Shown here piece after piece: positions 30,102 to 40,849 of a DNA stretch of 64,000 nt. Under the pieces are notes generated by a model. It saw nothing but the letters and a program-made list of their open reading frames with translations, had not been told where the DNA came from and ran no database searches. The stretch's first letter is position 1. Each line of letters begins with the position of its first letter. The position numbers were made by a program, and so were the translations under genes. The DNA lies in the NCBI GenBank assembly GCA_949987705.1, contig CATLJY010000267.1:1-64000 (forward strand). Direction: 5' to 3'. This DNA comes from Thereva unica. Its lineage: Eukaryota > Arthropoda > Insecta > Diptera > Therevidae.

Positions 30102-30349
30102 ATACAAAGCGCATATGCCCCAGCCGAACCAACAACAAAATTTTAAAAACAAGAAATAAGAAGGTAACGCACATTTTGAATTTTAAAATAATAACAAAGA
30201 AACAAATAATAAAGAATTTAAAAAGAAAAAAAAACATGAAAATTAAATAAAGAAGAAAGAAAAAACAAATAGAAGAAATCAACTAAAATAAAACTAAATA
30301 AAAGAAAGAAATAATAATAAAAAAAAAAAAAATGAATATTATTAAATAA

Positions 30350-31198
30350 TTAAGAATTGCCGTCCGCAATATTTTCCTCGGCGCCAATTAATGCATCCAA
30401 CTGGTCAATGCTGGTCACATTTAATGGAGGATCTCCAGTCTTCTTGCAAATGCATACAAGCCCTCTTCTGGTGAAGGCAGACTGCAGCAGATTCTCTTTA
30501 CGCAGCCTCAGAGCTTTGCGTAAAATATTTTGGTGGGGCTTGGCGAGACTCTCGAAAGCATACACTCTGCTATCCGACGAGAAACCTGGGGAGATCTGAT
30601 TTAATTTAAGTTTACCCTTCCTCTTAAATTTGTCCAGAAAGACTCGCTGCTCAGCGGCTGAGGGGAACTTAACTATCAGTGGCTTAATTTTGGCGGAGGA
30701 TTTAGTGCGAAATGCACAGGAAAGTGGCGATAAATCATGTCCAATTGCAGCAGAAACCGCGTCTAAAAGTTGTTGCGGGCGCTCATCAGGCATGCATGGA
30801 ATCCCTGTAATTATGGCATCAGTCAGCCGATTTTGCCTGCTGAGGTCATCAATTTCTTGACGAGCGGCTTGAAGCTCTGATTTTAAGTTTTCAACCTCAG
30901 AGTGCATTCCAGCTATGTCAGCATTCACTGAGATCATGGCTTGATCGAAGCGCAGCATAAAACGCTCCTCAAATTCAGAGAATTTTTCTGCGATGATCAG
31001 CGACAAAGTTCTCTCCAACTTCCTCTCCAACAAATCAAAACTGTCTGTAGAGCAGATGGAACACGCTCTAGATCTCTGGCTGGAGACATTGTGCTGGTTA
31101 TTAGATTGCTTCGATCTGGTGAGAGCCGGGCTAGATTGTGCCGTTGTTTTAGAGGTCGATGCTCCAGATGATGACTTTTGGGCATGAAGTTTTCCCAT
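30350..31198 (-). CDS. LINE ORF1 RNA-binding protein
   Basis: 282 residues from ATG 31198. Serine/threonine-rich N-terminus, then CSICSTDSFD, a long coiled coil (~55-120, ERTLSLIIAEKFSEFEERF to ARQEIDDLSRQNRL), an AIITGIP segment that resembles the RRM-like core of ORF1 proteins, and a basic C-terminus. It ends about 250 bp before the ORF2 ATG. The role would be RNA binding and nucleic-acid chaperoning in the element's particle. Confidence 0.85.
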   Translation of the reverse strand: MGKLHAQKSSSGASTSKTTAQSSPALTRSKQSNNQHNVSSQRSRACSICSTDSFDLLERKLERTLSLIIAEKFSEFEERFMLRFDQAMISVNADIAGMHSEVENLKSELQAARQEIDDLSRQNRLTDAIITGIPCMPDERPQQLLDAVSAAIGHDLSPLSCAFRTKSSAKIKPLIVKFPSAAEQRVFLDKFKRKGKLKLNQISPGFSSDSRVYAFESLAKPHQNILRKALRLRKENLLQSAFTRRGLVCICKKTGDPPLNVTSIDQLDALIGAEENIADGNS

Positions 31199-31379
31199 GA
31201 TGGCGAAAAATATATCGCGTGTATAAAAATATATGTATTTAAAAACAAAATCAAAACACTGGTAAAAAAAAAAAAAAAAAAAACTGGTGGAATAGCGCGG
31301 GCAAGAAAAAATATTGGACCGGACTACGCACCTTAATCACAGACTGTCATCACACACCGACTGTTTAAGTCGTAATCCC

Positions 31380-33380
31380 CATTTGCTAACGTCAAAAACC
31401 AAGGTCGCTCCCATTAAACCGGTAACCTTGGCCCGTCTGGAATTATGTGGAGCTGTTTTGTTAGTGCGTCTCTTTAAAGCTATAAAAAGGGCTTTAAAAG
31501 GCAGTAAAATTCGCTTAACACTTTGGTGCGACTCCACTATCACACTTGCCTGGATAAAGGCACATCCTTCACGATGGAAAACGTTTGTGGCGAACAGAGT
31601 GGCCGAAATCCAAGAAACTATCGACTGTTCTTCTTGGAAGTATGTATCTTCAAAAGACAATCCCGCAGACTGTGCTTCACGTGGCATAGCACCATCGGAA
31701 CTTATATCTCATACGCTATGGTGGTGCGGTCCAAGTTGGCTTGAAAAATCTGAAGAACATTGGCCGATTCCGACTCAACTTGAAAAAACCAATCTAGAAG
31801 AAAGAGCGAGCGTAAAAATCTATCTAGCAGTAGCCCTCAACGAAGGGGAGACGAAACTAGTTGCAAAATATTCAAATTTAACACGATTGTTAAGAGTGTC
31901 AGCTTACTGTTTTAGATTCATCAACAACTGCAAGGCAACACAAAAGTGTCTCTCGACTTGGTTGACTACACCAGAGCTGAATCAAACACTCACATATTGG
32001 ATAAAGGATGCACAAGCAGATGAATTCCCAGATGAATTGTCGACTTGCAGATCAGGAAAGGAAGTAACCAACGGCAGATTATGTAGTTTGACGCCATTCC
32101 TCGATGATGAAGGAGTCTTGCGGGTCGGAGGACGATTGCATCACGCAGACTTGCCATGGTTTGAAAAACACCCTATCATATTAAGTTCCAATCATCCGTT
32201 AACTAAACTAATAATATTGGACTCGCATGAACGAACCCTTCACGGCGGTCTCCAATTAATGATGACGTGGATAAGGAAACGTTTCTGGATTCTAAGGTTG
32301 AGGAGCTCCATAAAGGGGGTGGTACACAGATGCATGAAATGCTTCAAACAAAGGGCGAAACCTGAAATGCAATTGATGGGAAATTTACCATCTCCCAGAA
32401 CACGAATGTCGCGACCTTTTACTCATGTTGGCGTGGATTTCTGTGGTCCGTTCAACCTGAAGGTGTCAAGAGGCAGAGGACAAAAAACATACAAGGGTTA
32501 CTTAGCCATAATCATTTGCCTCGCCGTTCGAGCAATCCACATCGAAGTTGTGTCTAATTTGACGTCCGAAGCCTTCTACGCAGCCTTAAAGAGGTTTATT
32601 AGTCGCAGAGGATATTGCTTGCATATATATTCCGACAACGGAACCAATTTTGTCGGGACCAACACATTAATAAACCATGACTTCAAACACCATCTGAAGC
32701 AATTGAATGCTGAACTACCCCAAAAAACCACAGCATTGAAAATTGAATGGCACTTCATCCCACCATCGGCCCCCAATTTCGGAGGATTGTGGGAGGCAGC
32801 AGTGAAGTCCACTAAATACCACCTAAAACGAGTGATAAATGACGCAGTCCTGACGTATGAGGAAATGGCCACAGTTGCGACACAGATAGAAGCGTGTCTA
32901 AATTCTAGACCAATCACACCATTAACGGACGATCCAGAGGACTTGAACGCACTTACGCCAGGACACTTTCTGATAGGTGAAGCACCGTTAGCATTACCAG
33001 AACCATCTATTCTAGACAAAAGAATCACTGCACTCACGAGATGGCATCACTTAACACATTTAGTCCAGTCGTTTTGGAAACGCTGGCATTCAGAATACCT
33101 TTCTCGCCTCCAACAACGGCCTAAATGGTTGCAAAAAAGGAAAAATCTTGAGGTAGGACAGCTGGTACTAATTAAGGAAGAAAAATTACCTCCCACGAAA
33201 TGGATACTCGGTAGGATAATCGAAACGCACCCAGGGACGGATCAGGTTGTTAGAGTGGTCACACTGAAAACCAAGGATAGGATCTTGAAAAGGCCAATCT
33301 CTAAGGTGTGCCTATTACCATGCGAAGACAATACACATATCGACCAAGAGGACAGCACAAATACCACCAAGTTAACCTAA
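31380..33380 (+). CDS. pol: BEL-1 RNase H and integrase part of pol
   Basis: Intact 3' part of the BEL-1 polyprotein. RNase H residues are seen in LARLELCGAVL and LTLWCDSTITLAWI, and SSKDNPADCASRG is a BEL/Pao hallmark. The integrase has a zinc-binding region (HERTLHGG...CMKCFKQRA) and a core with VGVDFCGPF, YSDNGTNFVG and FGGLWEAAVKS for the DDE residues, then LTPGHFLIGEAPL. Stop at 33380, about 150 bp before the 3' LTR. It has no start of its own; it was the C-terminal part of the interrupted frame. Confidence 0.94.
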   Translation, partial: HLLTSKTKVAPIKPVTLARLELCGAVLLVRLFKAIKRALKGSKIRLTLWCDSTITLAWIKAHPSRWKTFVANRVAEIQETIDCSSWKYVSSKDNPADCASRGIAPSELISHTLWWCGPSWLEKSEEHWPIPTQLEKTNLEERASVKIYLAVALNEGETKLVAKYSNLTRLLRVSAYCFRFINNCKATQKCLSTWLTTPELNQTLTYWIKDAQADEFPDELSTCRSGKEVTNGRLCSLTPFLDDEGVLRVGGRLHHADLPWFEKHPIILSSNHPLTKLIILDSHERTLHGGLQLMMTWIRKRFWILRLRSSIKGVVHRCMKCFKQRAKPEMQLMGNLPSPRTRMSRPFTHVGVDFCGPFNLKVSRGRGQKTYKGYLAIIICLAVRAIHIEVVSNLTSEAFYAALKRFISRRGYCLHIYSDNGTNFVGTNTLINHDFKHHLKQLNAELPQKTTALKIEWHFIPPSAPNFGGLWEAAVKSTKYHLKRVINDAVLTYEEMATVATQIEACLNSRPITPLTDDPEDLNALTPGHFLIGEAPLALPEPSILDKRITALTRWHHLTHLVQSFWKRWHSEYLSRLQQRPKWLQKRKNLEVGQLVLIKEEKLPPTKWILGRIIETHPGTDQVVRVVTLKTKDRILKRPISKVCLLPCEDNTHIDQEDSTNTTKLT

Positions 33381-33512
33381 CATACCATAAGTCGTTTCCT
33401 TTCCCTACATAATCCCTGTCCTACTGGTTCTTGAATCCCCATGTCATTTTGTTTTTATTTTGTAGCAAAACTTAAAGCTTCATTACTTCCAGACTTAGTT
33501 TTGGATCCACAG

Positions 33513-33531
33513 GACCCAAGGCCCGGGAATA
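33513..33531 (+). promoter_or_regulatory. BEL-1 polypurine tract region
   Basis: CCCAAGGCCCGGGAATA stands directly before the 3' LTR. BEL-2 has a related CAAGGCCCCGGAGGA in the same place, so this is probably the plus-strand primer region, though interrupted by pyrimidines. Confidence 0.5.
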
Positions 33532-34057
33532 TGTTAGACATCCACATCCACCAGGAATTACACGAAAATCAGAAAATCAGAAAACAGCAACACTTAACAT
33601 ATAAAACCAAAACTTGTTTACTGCACCCACATAAGCCAAAGTTTGACAGTTTAATGCAAACAATACACTAACACTTAAAGCAGAAAAATGTGGGCGGAGT
33701 AAACAAGAAGACCGATGCAGCGGTAATAACCGATCGTGAAAATTACGGTCAAAGTGCTGGGGTCACGTAGGCATGTTATTATAAAAGAAGGATCAGCTGT
33801 AAAATTATACTTCACTAGTTAGTTTTGTTTGAATTGGACATTTTTTGAATTTTGATCGCGAAAAATTGTAGCGAATACAGTAAATTAAATTAAGTTAGAA
33901 TTTTGTTTGGAAAATAGTTAAGTGAAGCGAATGTACATACATAAACGTGTAAATAAAGTTTAAGTTTATTGTGCGTACGGAGTTTTGATTATAAAGAAAA
34001 TTATTTTTGGACGAATTTGAGGTGCGCGAATATTTCGTTTATTTTAACTTCTGAACA
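33532..34057 (+). repeat. BEL-1 3' LTR
   Basis: 526 bp, near identical to 17622-18147. It is followed directly by the target copy ATACC and then unique sequence. Confidence 0.95.
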
Positions 34058-34062
34058 ATACC

Positions 34063-34337
34063 ACTATTTTCAATAAGGCATAAATGCTTACATATAAAGA
34101 ACATATTATTAGTAATTTATTACGTTTCGAACCCACAGCCCCGATTCAAATATTGGTATACTTTATTGGCTAATGGCTACTTATTGTTTCACTATTGAAA
34201 ATCAAAGAAAAATAAGAGTAAACAATTACGTATTGCTTCCGACGTGCCCTATTTGAAAAACACCAAAATAAAAGTTTGCAAATAAAATAGCTTTCTGTAT
34301 TTTGATTTACAGAATAAGCACGTAACGTTGTGCATTA
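34063..34337. other. 3' flank of the serine protease homologue gene
   Basis: No gene. AT-rich, with AATAAA-like signals on the minus strand downstream of the stop at 34338. Confidence 0.5.
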
Positions 34338-35188
34338 CTAAAAATTATAATGTGCCTCGTTTTTAATTGCCTCTTCAATCCATTCCAATTGATCTCCAAC
34401 ATTTTCGAAGTTCGCAGAAGAGCCAATACAGCCAGTAGTATTAGTTAGTGCGATACCAAAGAGATACCTCACTTCACCAACTTCAATAATAAGACCACCA
34501 CCATCATCTCCCCTGCAAATATGTTGATCACCTTGAACTGACACTGCACACAGATTGGATACAGTGGGATCAGCCATCTTATGTAAACATTCTTTTTGAT
34601 CAACAATAACAACGTGCAACCAGCGTATTGTTGGAGATATACCTTAGAAATGATTTTATAAATGTCAATAAAATGGGTATTTTATGTATACTTACTTTCT
34701 ATCGTATCTCCAAACCCACTTATGACACCAGTAACACCTACAAGATTTTGCTCTAATACTTCTGGTGTAGGTAAAGGAACTGGTAGTATATTTTCTGGAG
34801 CAGGGAGTTCTGCATGTACGTGAACTAAGGCGATATCGTCCTTCTTAAATTCGCTTTTATAGTTTTCATGCACAATAAAATGATTAGCTATAGTGACATA
34901 TTCGCTATTGTCCCCGACGGCTATTAAGACTACTATTGACGAAGCCCTAAAAATGGTCTATGAAAATCATTTCCTACTTTCATATACTCCTTACCTTGAT
35001 ATGCAATGAGCTGCTGTTAGAATCCAGTGGTCTTTTATTAAAGTTCCTCCACAAGCAGTCAAACTGTTGTCCTTGTTCTTGGTAAATAAGTCGACGTGCC
35101 AAGGTAATTGACTTTGTACTACTCCATTGATTGATGATAACACCAAATTGAAGAACAAAAAGCACAGTAATGTCGCCTTTGATGACAT
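34338..35188 (-). CDS. Secreted serine protease homologue (chymotrypsin fold, catalytic Ser replaced)
   Basis: The only host-type gene seen. Three exons on the minus strand: 35188-34995, 34946-34696 and 34642-34338, giving 249 residues. Both introns (48 and 53 bp) have GT..AG ends and preserve the frame. Start ATG 35188 gives a signal peptide (KATLLCFLFFNLVLSS); frames opening upstream use GTG. The histidine is in WILTAAHC and the aspartate in KKDDIALVHV. The serine motif reads CRGDDGGGL where active enzymes have GDSGGP, so Ser is Asp. There is no IVGG activation site. The protein is therefore predicted to be a pseudoprotease, perhaps a cofactor, inhibitor or seminal/immune protein; which one cannot be told. 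Cysteines for the usual disulfides are partly present. Confidence 0.85.
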
Positions 35189-35215
35189 GTTTACTTTTAA
35201 ATTTCTCAAGCTCAC

Positions 35216-36027
35216 AGCATCTGTTCTTATATACTAAGTTCTTTATTAGTTGCACCTAGCTCATTAGCATAAATATCTAATAACGAATATAATCTACTTC
35301 TCTTGTGTAGAGAAACGTAAATTTGCCTTCAATTGTTTTCTGTTGAATTTTGTTTGAATATGGTGAAATTTTTGTTTTATTGTGTTCAGAAATAAGCAAA
35401 TTCTTCGTGGAAGTTTCAAAATAATGCCATGTCATAAAATTTTATTTGACCTGGGAATCACAGTTTTAATTAAGTTCGTACTTGTTTTATCACGAAAGTA
35501 TCGCAATGAATTGTTTGTTTTAATTTATTTTTAGAAAATAATGGCGTTGATTATTAAAATTTGATTTTTACTTATCGTCCGCTGCAGACACAAAAGTCTT
35601 GAGTACAATGGCAGATTTTACAATAGCCCCGTAAAACTTATTTCTTTAAATTCTGTATATGAGTAACCATAGAATTTTTTTCATCATTCCGTTTAAAAAA
35701 AGCTGATTAACTTAAACTTTTTCGGTTTATGTTTCACAAACATTGCTAATTTCTTCTTCTTTTATAGGTAATATTATTAGGTTCGTTCATTTTCATTGGA
35801 GTAGGAACGCCGAAGTAGTTGGAGCAGTTGGTAAATAAAACAGTGTTTTTCTTATCTGGGGTACCGTATAACCTAAAAATATTCTTAAAAGTGAGAATAT
35901 TTGGCTTGAGTGAATTACAAGTATTCAATATTATTTTAATATATTTTCCATTATTTTAATAACTTTTCTTTCAAATTAATAAAATTTTCCATATTTACCA
36001 TTATTCATTTTAATCTTTTATATATAT
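35216..36027. other. AT-rich region upstream of the protease homologue
   Basis: Presumed promoter side of the gene. No coding frame with support and no clear repeat. Confidence 0.4.
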
Positions 36028-36029
36028 GA

Positions 36030-36740
36030 GCTTCTTCTTCTTTAACGGCGCTACAACCGGGATTCGGTCCTGGCCTCTCGCAACTGTTCTCTCCACCGGT
36101 CCCGATTCTGAGCCGATGTCATCCAGTTTTGCATCCCTAAGCTCTGACCGTCCTGGAACGCCATCTTTCCTGCTAAGGTTGGGTCACCCTCGCTGTCGCA
36201 CCCCATTGGTCTTACCGCAGAGAGCATTCCGAGCAGGCTCATTTTCACTCATATGAGCTACATACCCTCCCCACTGGAGCCTACCGTGCTTTATTTTCTT
36301 CATAACATCCATGCCGCGAAAGCGCTCGTAGATCTCGTAGAATCGACCTTCCTCCCATACGGGGCCAACAATGCTCCGAAGTATTTTCCTCTCGAGCACG
36401 GCCAAGAGGTTTGAGTGCTTTTTGCTAAGCACCCTCTTTTCGGATGCATATGTGAGAACCGGTAAGACCATCGTCTTATATAGTAAAAGTTTAGACGTTA
36501 TGGTTAAATGCTTGGATTTAAAGAGCCTTGACAGAGTATAGTAGGCTTTGTTGGCTTTTAGCAGTCGTGCGCGTATTTCTGGTTTCATGCTATTGTCGGC
36601 TGCTATTATTGACCTAAATTGGGTAAATGATTTCACCATGTCAAACTCGTGTTCCTCTACCTTAATTGTGGGACCAATGTTAGGTGTCCTTGTAGACGAG
36701 GCCACCATGTATAGTTGTTTTCAAACCTCGTGACATCCCG
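36030..36740 (-). pseudogene. RTE-like LINE, C-terminal part
   Basis: Frame 36184-36708 carries RTPNIGPTIKVEEHEFDMVKS, MKPEIRARLLKANKAYYTLS and VLTYASEKRVLSKKHSNLLA, typical for the region after the reverse transcriptase palm. It continues the element whose palm is at 37413-37844; about 670 bp of unrelated sequence separates them. Confidence 0.75.
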
Positions 36741-37412
36741 CGCATGTTCCCCAGCTAAGCTCTTAAAAATGTTTAAAAGTTCAGACAAAAGCTTCAGTTA
36801 ACTCCTCCTATCGAATCACTTGCTGCCATGTAATCAATCGCGACTGCGTATTGCTACCGGGAGGTGTATCTTTCTGGGATTATTTAAAAAAAATTCAAAT
36901 TATGACTGAAAAACACCCGTTTTTATATATTTTTTTTATTTAAGGTTATTATATTTTACACATATGCTACAGAAATAATTTGTAGTAATTTCTACTAAAA
37001 AATACGAAATTTGTGTTTTTATCACTTTGATTACTAGATTGTTGACATTTCCTGCCAGTCGCATACGCGCTTCTGCCCGGGGAGGTTGTGTTGCTTGCGA
37101 CTGCGGGGAACTATCGGTTTATGAATGAAAACGCTCATTTATTCAAAGGAATTTTTTACAGCATTTTTTTTAAATTATTTTAAATTTAGAAATGAGAAAT
37201 ATTTCGCATAATTAAAGTAAAATTATGCTTATTATGTTGAATAAACTGCCTTTGTTGAGCAGGGGCTTTACATGTATTTAAAAGCTCTGCTAAACACATA
37301 GAAAGAAATTAACTTTATTCATTCGGCATGCGCATTCCTTCCCAAATTATTTTGTTGAGTTTTTTCTGCGTTTGTTGCCGTTTTAGCTAAAAAGCTGGGA
37401 AATGATAGAACA
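36741..37412. other. Unidentified insertion splitting the RTE-like LINE
   Basis: AT-rich, without a gene. It separates two collinear parts of one LINE, so it is probably an insertion, but no inverted ends or duplicate were found. Confidence 0.4.
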
Positions 37413-38420
37413 TTATTTACAAAATTTGGCAACGAGGTGCGCAGAACTGCTCAAATGTTTTGTGTCACGGAGTTTGAAAACTCTATACTTTGTTTTGCTT
37501 TCGTTAATGTACAATCCCAGATTTCCTGCCGCTTGCTCAATCTGAGTGAAAGCTTCTTGTACAGCTGTTGTTGTTCTTCCAATGATGTCAATGTCGTCTG
37601 CATAAGCCAGTAATTGGGTGGACTTGTGGAGGATTGTGCCCCTTGATGTCACGCTAGAATCTGAGATCACTTTCTCCAACGCCAGGTTAAAAAGGAGGCA
37701 GGCCAGACCGTCCCCTTGTCGGAGTCTATTAAAGATGTTGATTGGTCTGGGTAGTGTTCCGGATACCTTTACGTAGCTTGTAATATTGGTCATGGTTAAT
37801 CTAAATAGTCTTGTCAGTTTGTTGGGGATGCCAAATTCTCTCATGCTTTGTAGAGTTCTACTCTGGCTATGTTATAATAGTCGGCTTTAAAGTCTATTAA
37901 GAGGTTGAATTGAGTTTTGAAACTACTCTAGGCATTTTTCCATAGCCTGCTTCAAGGTAAAAATCTGATCAATCCTTGATTTGCCTGGGCTGAAGCCACA
38001 CTGGTATTGACCTATGGTGTTTCTGGCGTATGGTGCCATCCTGTTTTTTAGGATAGCGCAGAATATCTTATACACGGTACTCAACAGCGTTATACCGCGA
38101 TAATTAGTTCACGTTGTGATATCTCCTTTTTTAGGTACCGGGCAGAGGATGCCTTTTATCCAGTCTTCTGGCATCACTTCCTGCTCCCATACTTGCACAA
38201 TTAATTTATAAATCGCTTGGTGTAATGTACATACGCCCTCCATATTTAATCATCTCCGCTGGGATGCCTTATCATCAGATATTGGTGGAGCCCCCCAATC
38301 CTCAGTTAGCTAGCTATTTAGCAATTCATGAAAGTACTCTTGCCATCGCTCTAAGATGCCTTTAGGATCGGTGATCAGATTCCCTTCTTTGTCCTTGTAG
38401 TATGTGCTACGTGTATTAAA
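37413..38420 (-). pseudogene. RTE-like LINE, reverse transcriptase palm, decayed
   Basis: Frame 37844-37413 has GIPNKLTRLFRLTMTN, RLRQGDGLACLLFNLALEK, catalytic LLAYADDIDIIGRT and YINESKTKY. Upstream (37845-38420) the reading continues in broken frames with PEDW, a CPVPKKGD block and YRGITLLS, then an FQNSI-like shift. There are several stops and frameshifts, so it is dead. The clade is RTE-like by motif. Confidence 0.85.
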
Positions 38421-38639
38421 AAATCAAAATTGTTACAGCACCCAAAGGCAAACTCCCATGTTGGTCCTGATTTTTTTACGTATGTTCTAAGACTCTCGTT
38501 ACAATATCCAATTATAAAATTTCTATTAAATTAAGTTGTTTGATTAATTGGGGTAGCAGGAAGCGATGCTATCTTCTGCTCGGTACATAAAAACGAGATA
38601 AAACAATAGAATTGATAAAATCCCCAGCTTTCCCAATGG

Positions 38640-39110
38640 AAAATCAAAGTAATAAATTACATCTCGGCACTCTAGATAGTAGAACAGGTGACATACAAGG
38701 GGTTTGCTAGACCGCATTAAGGATCTTGACTACGCGGATGATATCTGTTCCGTTTGCTTGCCCACATACACCATGACCTCAAAAATGATAAAAAATTTGG
38801 CAACAGAAAGTAGGCTTAAGGCTAAAGCCGAATAAATCCAAAGAAATCTGGATAAATGCAAACCCCCTTGAATGCACAGCTTGAACTGGTAGATAAATTT
38901 TGTTACCTCGGTAGTATCATTACCGAAAATGATCTGTAGAAGAAGACGTCAGTTCCAGAATAAACAAAGTACGAAGCGAATATGCGTGCCTCTTCCACAT
39001 GTGGAGATCAACGGAGATCTCAATTAACACCAAATGCCGGTGGTTCACCTCCAACCTTAACGCAGTTCTCTTGTATTGTTGCGAAACATGGAAAGTCGCG
39101 CGAACACCGC
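38640..39110 (+). pseudogene. Fragment of the same LINE family as 61090-63185
   Basis: The nucleotide sequence matches 62350-62800 in order (DSRTG, then KDL-YADDICL-, LATES, DKFCYLGS and the GGAGATCAACGGAGATCT stretch), with many changes and frameshifts. It ends at GGAAAGTC. Confidence 0.8.
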
Positions 39111-39178
39111 TTTCCTCATTGCCATTTTCTCATTTAATTTGAGCACAATACTTGAGCAATGTCTTTTAATGGCTTTAA

Positions 39179-39970
39179 GGGGCCCATACACGGGCGAACA
39201 ATTTGCGCAAATTTGTGTTTGCCAAAAAATATGTGATTGTCCATACACTACGCAAAGAGTTGCGCAAACTTTATTTACATAACTTGGCTCAAAATCACCA
39301 AGGTGGAAAATTCTGAATTCTGTTTTATGATGCTGTAGAGAGAAGCTAAATATATTAATAATTTCTCTAAATCATAACTAAACTTGTGTTTAAACTATAT
39401 TTACCTTGGCAGAGCATAGAATTAAATACTTTTCTTGAAATTTCAATTTTTAAGTGTGCTATCACTAAAATTAATCATTCGGAGAACGTTATTCGGAGCT
39501 TTATAATTAAATAAAAAAATTAATTATATATTTCATTTTTACCCTTTACGATAGCGGAGATATGTCGCCAATAGTACGAAATTAAAAAAACTTTGACAAA
39601 ATTTGGAATTAAAACGTTTTTAAGTACAATGTCGTTGTAAATTAAGCTATATGACTATTTCATATTCTTAAATTAACTAAATAAGTGAATATCGCTCACT
39701 TGCATATAAATAAATCTGCGGTAGCTATAGGGATTCCGCCTGTTTCCAATATTATCAGGCTTTATTACTAAATACCTTATGTTGTAATGGCATTTCTTTG
39801 ATTTTAGTGGTGTTCCCCGAAATGATGCTGTTCATCAAATTATGCGTGTTGCTCTCCAAATGACGATATGCAGAAAATTAGGGTTAAATTCATAGTTAAA
39901 TTCAATTTTAAGCCAAATTATAGAAAGTTATTGTTATTTATTTATTTGCTTGACTTTTAAACAAAAATAA
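39179..39970. other. Left subterminal region of the TTAA element
   Basis: No gene. Contains TTTGCGCAA motifs at 39200-39270, the shared inner inverted segment, and GTTCCCCGAAATGA-type motifs at 39812-39865. Confidence 0.55.
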
Positions 39971-40633
39971 CACTGGTCTGCACATTTTTTTCCTTTTCAA
40001 TTTAATAGTCGTATCCTAAGTATTTTTTCGCGCTGAATCCGAATCCGTTGGCCAAATGGCCCTATCACGTCAGGATTTTGAGCAATCCTAACCTAAAAGT
40101 GCCAAAAAGCGTGTTTTTTGCACTTTTGCGCGTTAAATATCTCAAAACTATGGAATGATAGGGCAGATCGGACAACGGGATCGTTTTCAGCATGCCAAAA
40201 TCTACAGAAAACCATGTCGAAAGCGTGAAATTTGAAAAAAACTTTTTTTGTAATACTGAAAAGAAAAACTTCTTGGCGCGAAATCGACGATTTTTATTAA
40301 CACATGATATCATCGTTGCACCGAAGTTTTTCTTTTCAGTATTACAAAAAAAGTTTTTTCAAATTTAACGCTTTCGACATGGTTTTCTGTAGATTTTGGC
40401 ATGCTGAAAACGATCCCGTTGTCCGATTTGCCCTATCATTCCATAGTTTTGAGATATTTAACGCGCAAAAGTGCAAAAAACACGCTTTTTGGCACTTTTA
40501 GGTTAGGATTGCTCAAAATCCTGACGTCATAGGGCAATTTGGCCAACGGATTCGGATTCAGCGCGAAAAAATACTTAGGATACGACTATTAAATTGGAAA
40601 GGAAAAAAATGACCCGTTTTTTGCAGACCAGTG
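39971..40633. mobile_element. Palindromic CACTG element, 663 bp
   Basis: Two arms of about 300 bp are inverted copies around a centre near 40308; the ends are CACTGGTCTGCA and TGCAGACCAGTG. TAA flanks both sides (39968-39970, 40634-40636). A CACT(G) start with a 3-bp duplicate suits the CACTA/CMC group, though a Harbinger-type MITE cannot be excluded. There is no gene; transcripts would fold into a long hairpin. Confidence 0.85.
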
Positions 40634-40849
40634 TAATCTTTCTTAATCATATCTTAATTAAACTTTTAAACAAAAACAATCTTTCTCAATCATTATTAAT
40701 TTAGGTAGAAATACCTTCTTATAAAAAAAGAAACAATATACTTAAAAAACGAAATAATTAGAATTTTTCGAAAACGTCGATATCAGTGTCAAAGTAATAA
40801 TACTCTCGATTGTTTTCTTTTTTCAGTAATGGCATTGAAAGAATAGAAA
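40634..40849. other. Spacer after the palindromic element
   Basis: AT-rich, no gene; probably the 3' noncoding end of the transposon gene. Confidence 0.4.

Larger units (their letters stand above)
26988..31379 (-). mobile_element. CR1/Jockey-group LINE, apparently full length, in BEL-1
   Basis: Inserted antisense to BEL-1. The 3' tail at 26988 is a TTA microsatellite (TAATAATAA on the plus strand); the 5' side ends at about 31379, with only CAT shared at both junctions. Both ORFs are open. A long A run at about 31266-31285 lies in the 5' untranslated part. The 3' noncoding part (26988-27269) is rich in AAAAT-type runs. It is younger than BEL-1 and may have been mobile recently. Confidence 0.9.
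17622..34057 (+). mobile_element. BEL-1, BEL/Pao LTR retrotransposon with nested insertions
   Basis: LTRs of 526 bp start TGTTAGACA and end TTCTGAACA. The 5-bp target duplicate ATACC stands at 17617-17621 and 34058-34062. I see only two base differences between the LTRs, so the insertion is recent. Without the nested hAT (20667-25931) and LINE (26988-31379) it is about 6.8 kb, normal for BEL/Pao. Gag, protease, reverse transcriptase, RNase H and integrase are all recognisable in order, but the reading frame carries a TAG stop, one frameshift and the two insertions. Confidence 0.96.

Noticed and set aside
30059..30250. Plus-strand frames opposite the CR1/Jockey-group LINE
   Set aside because: Shadows of the minus-strand ORFs and A-rich spacer.
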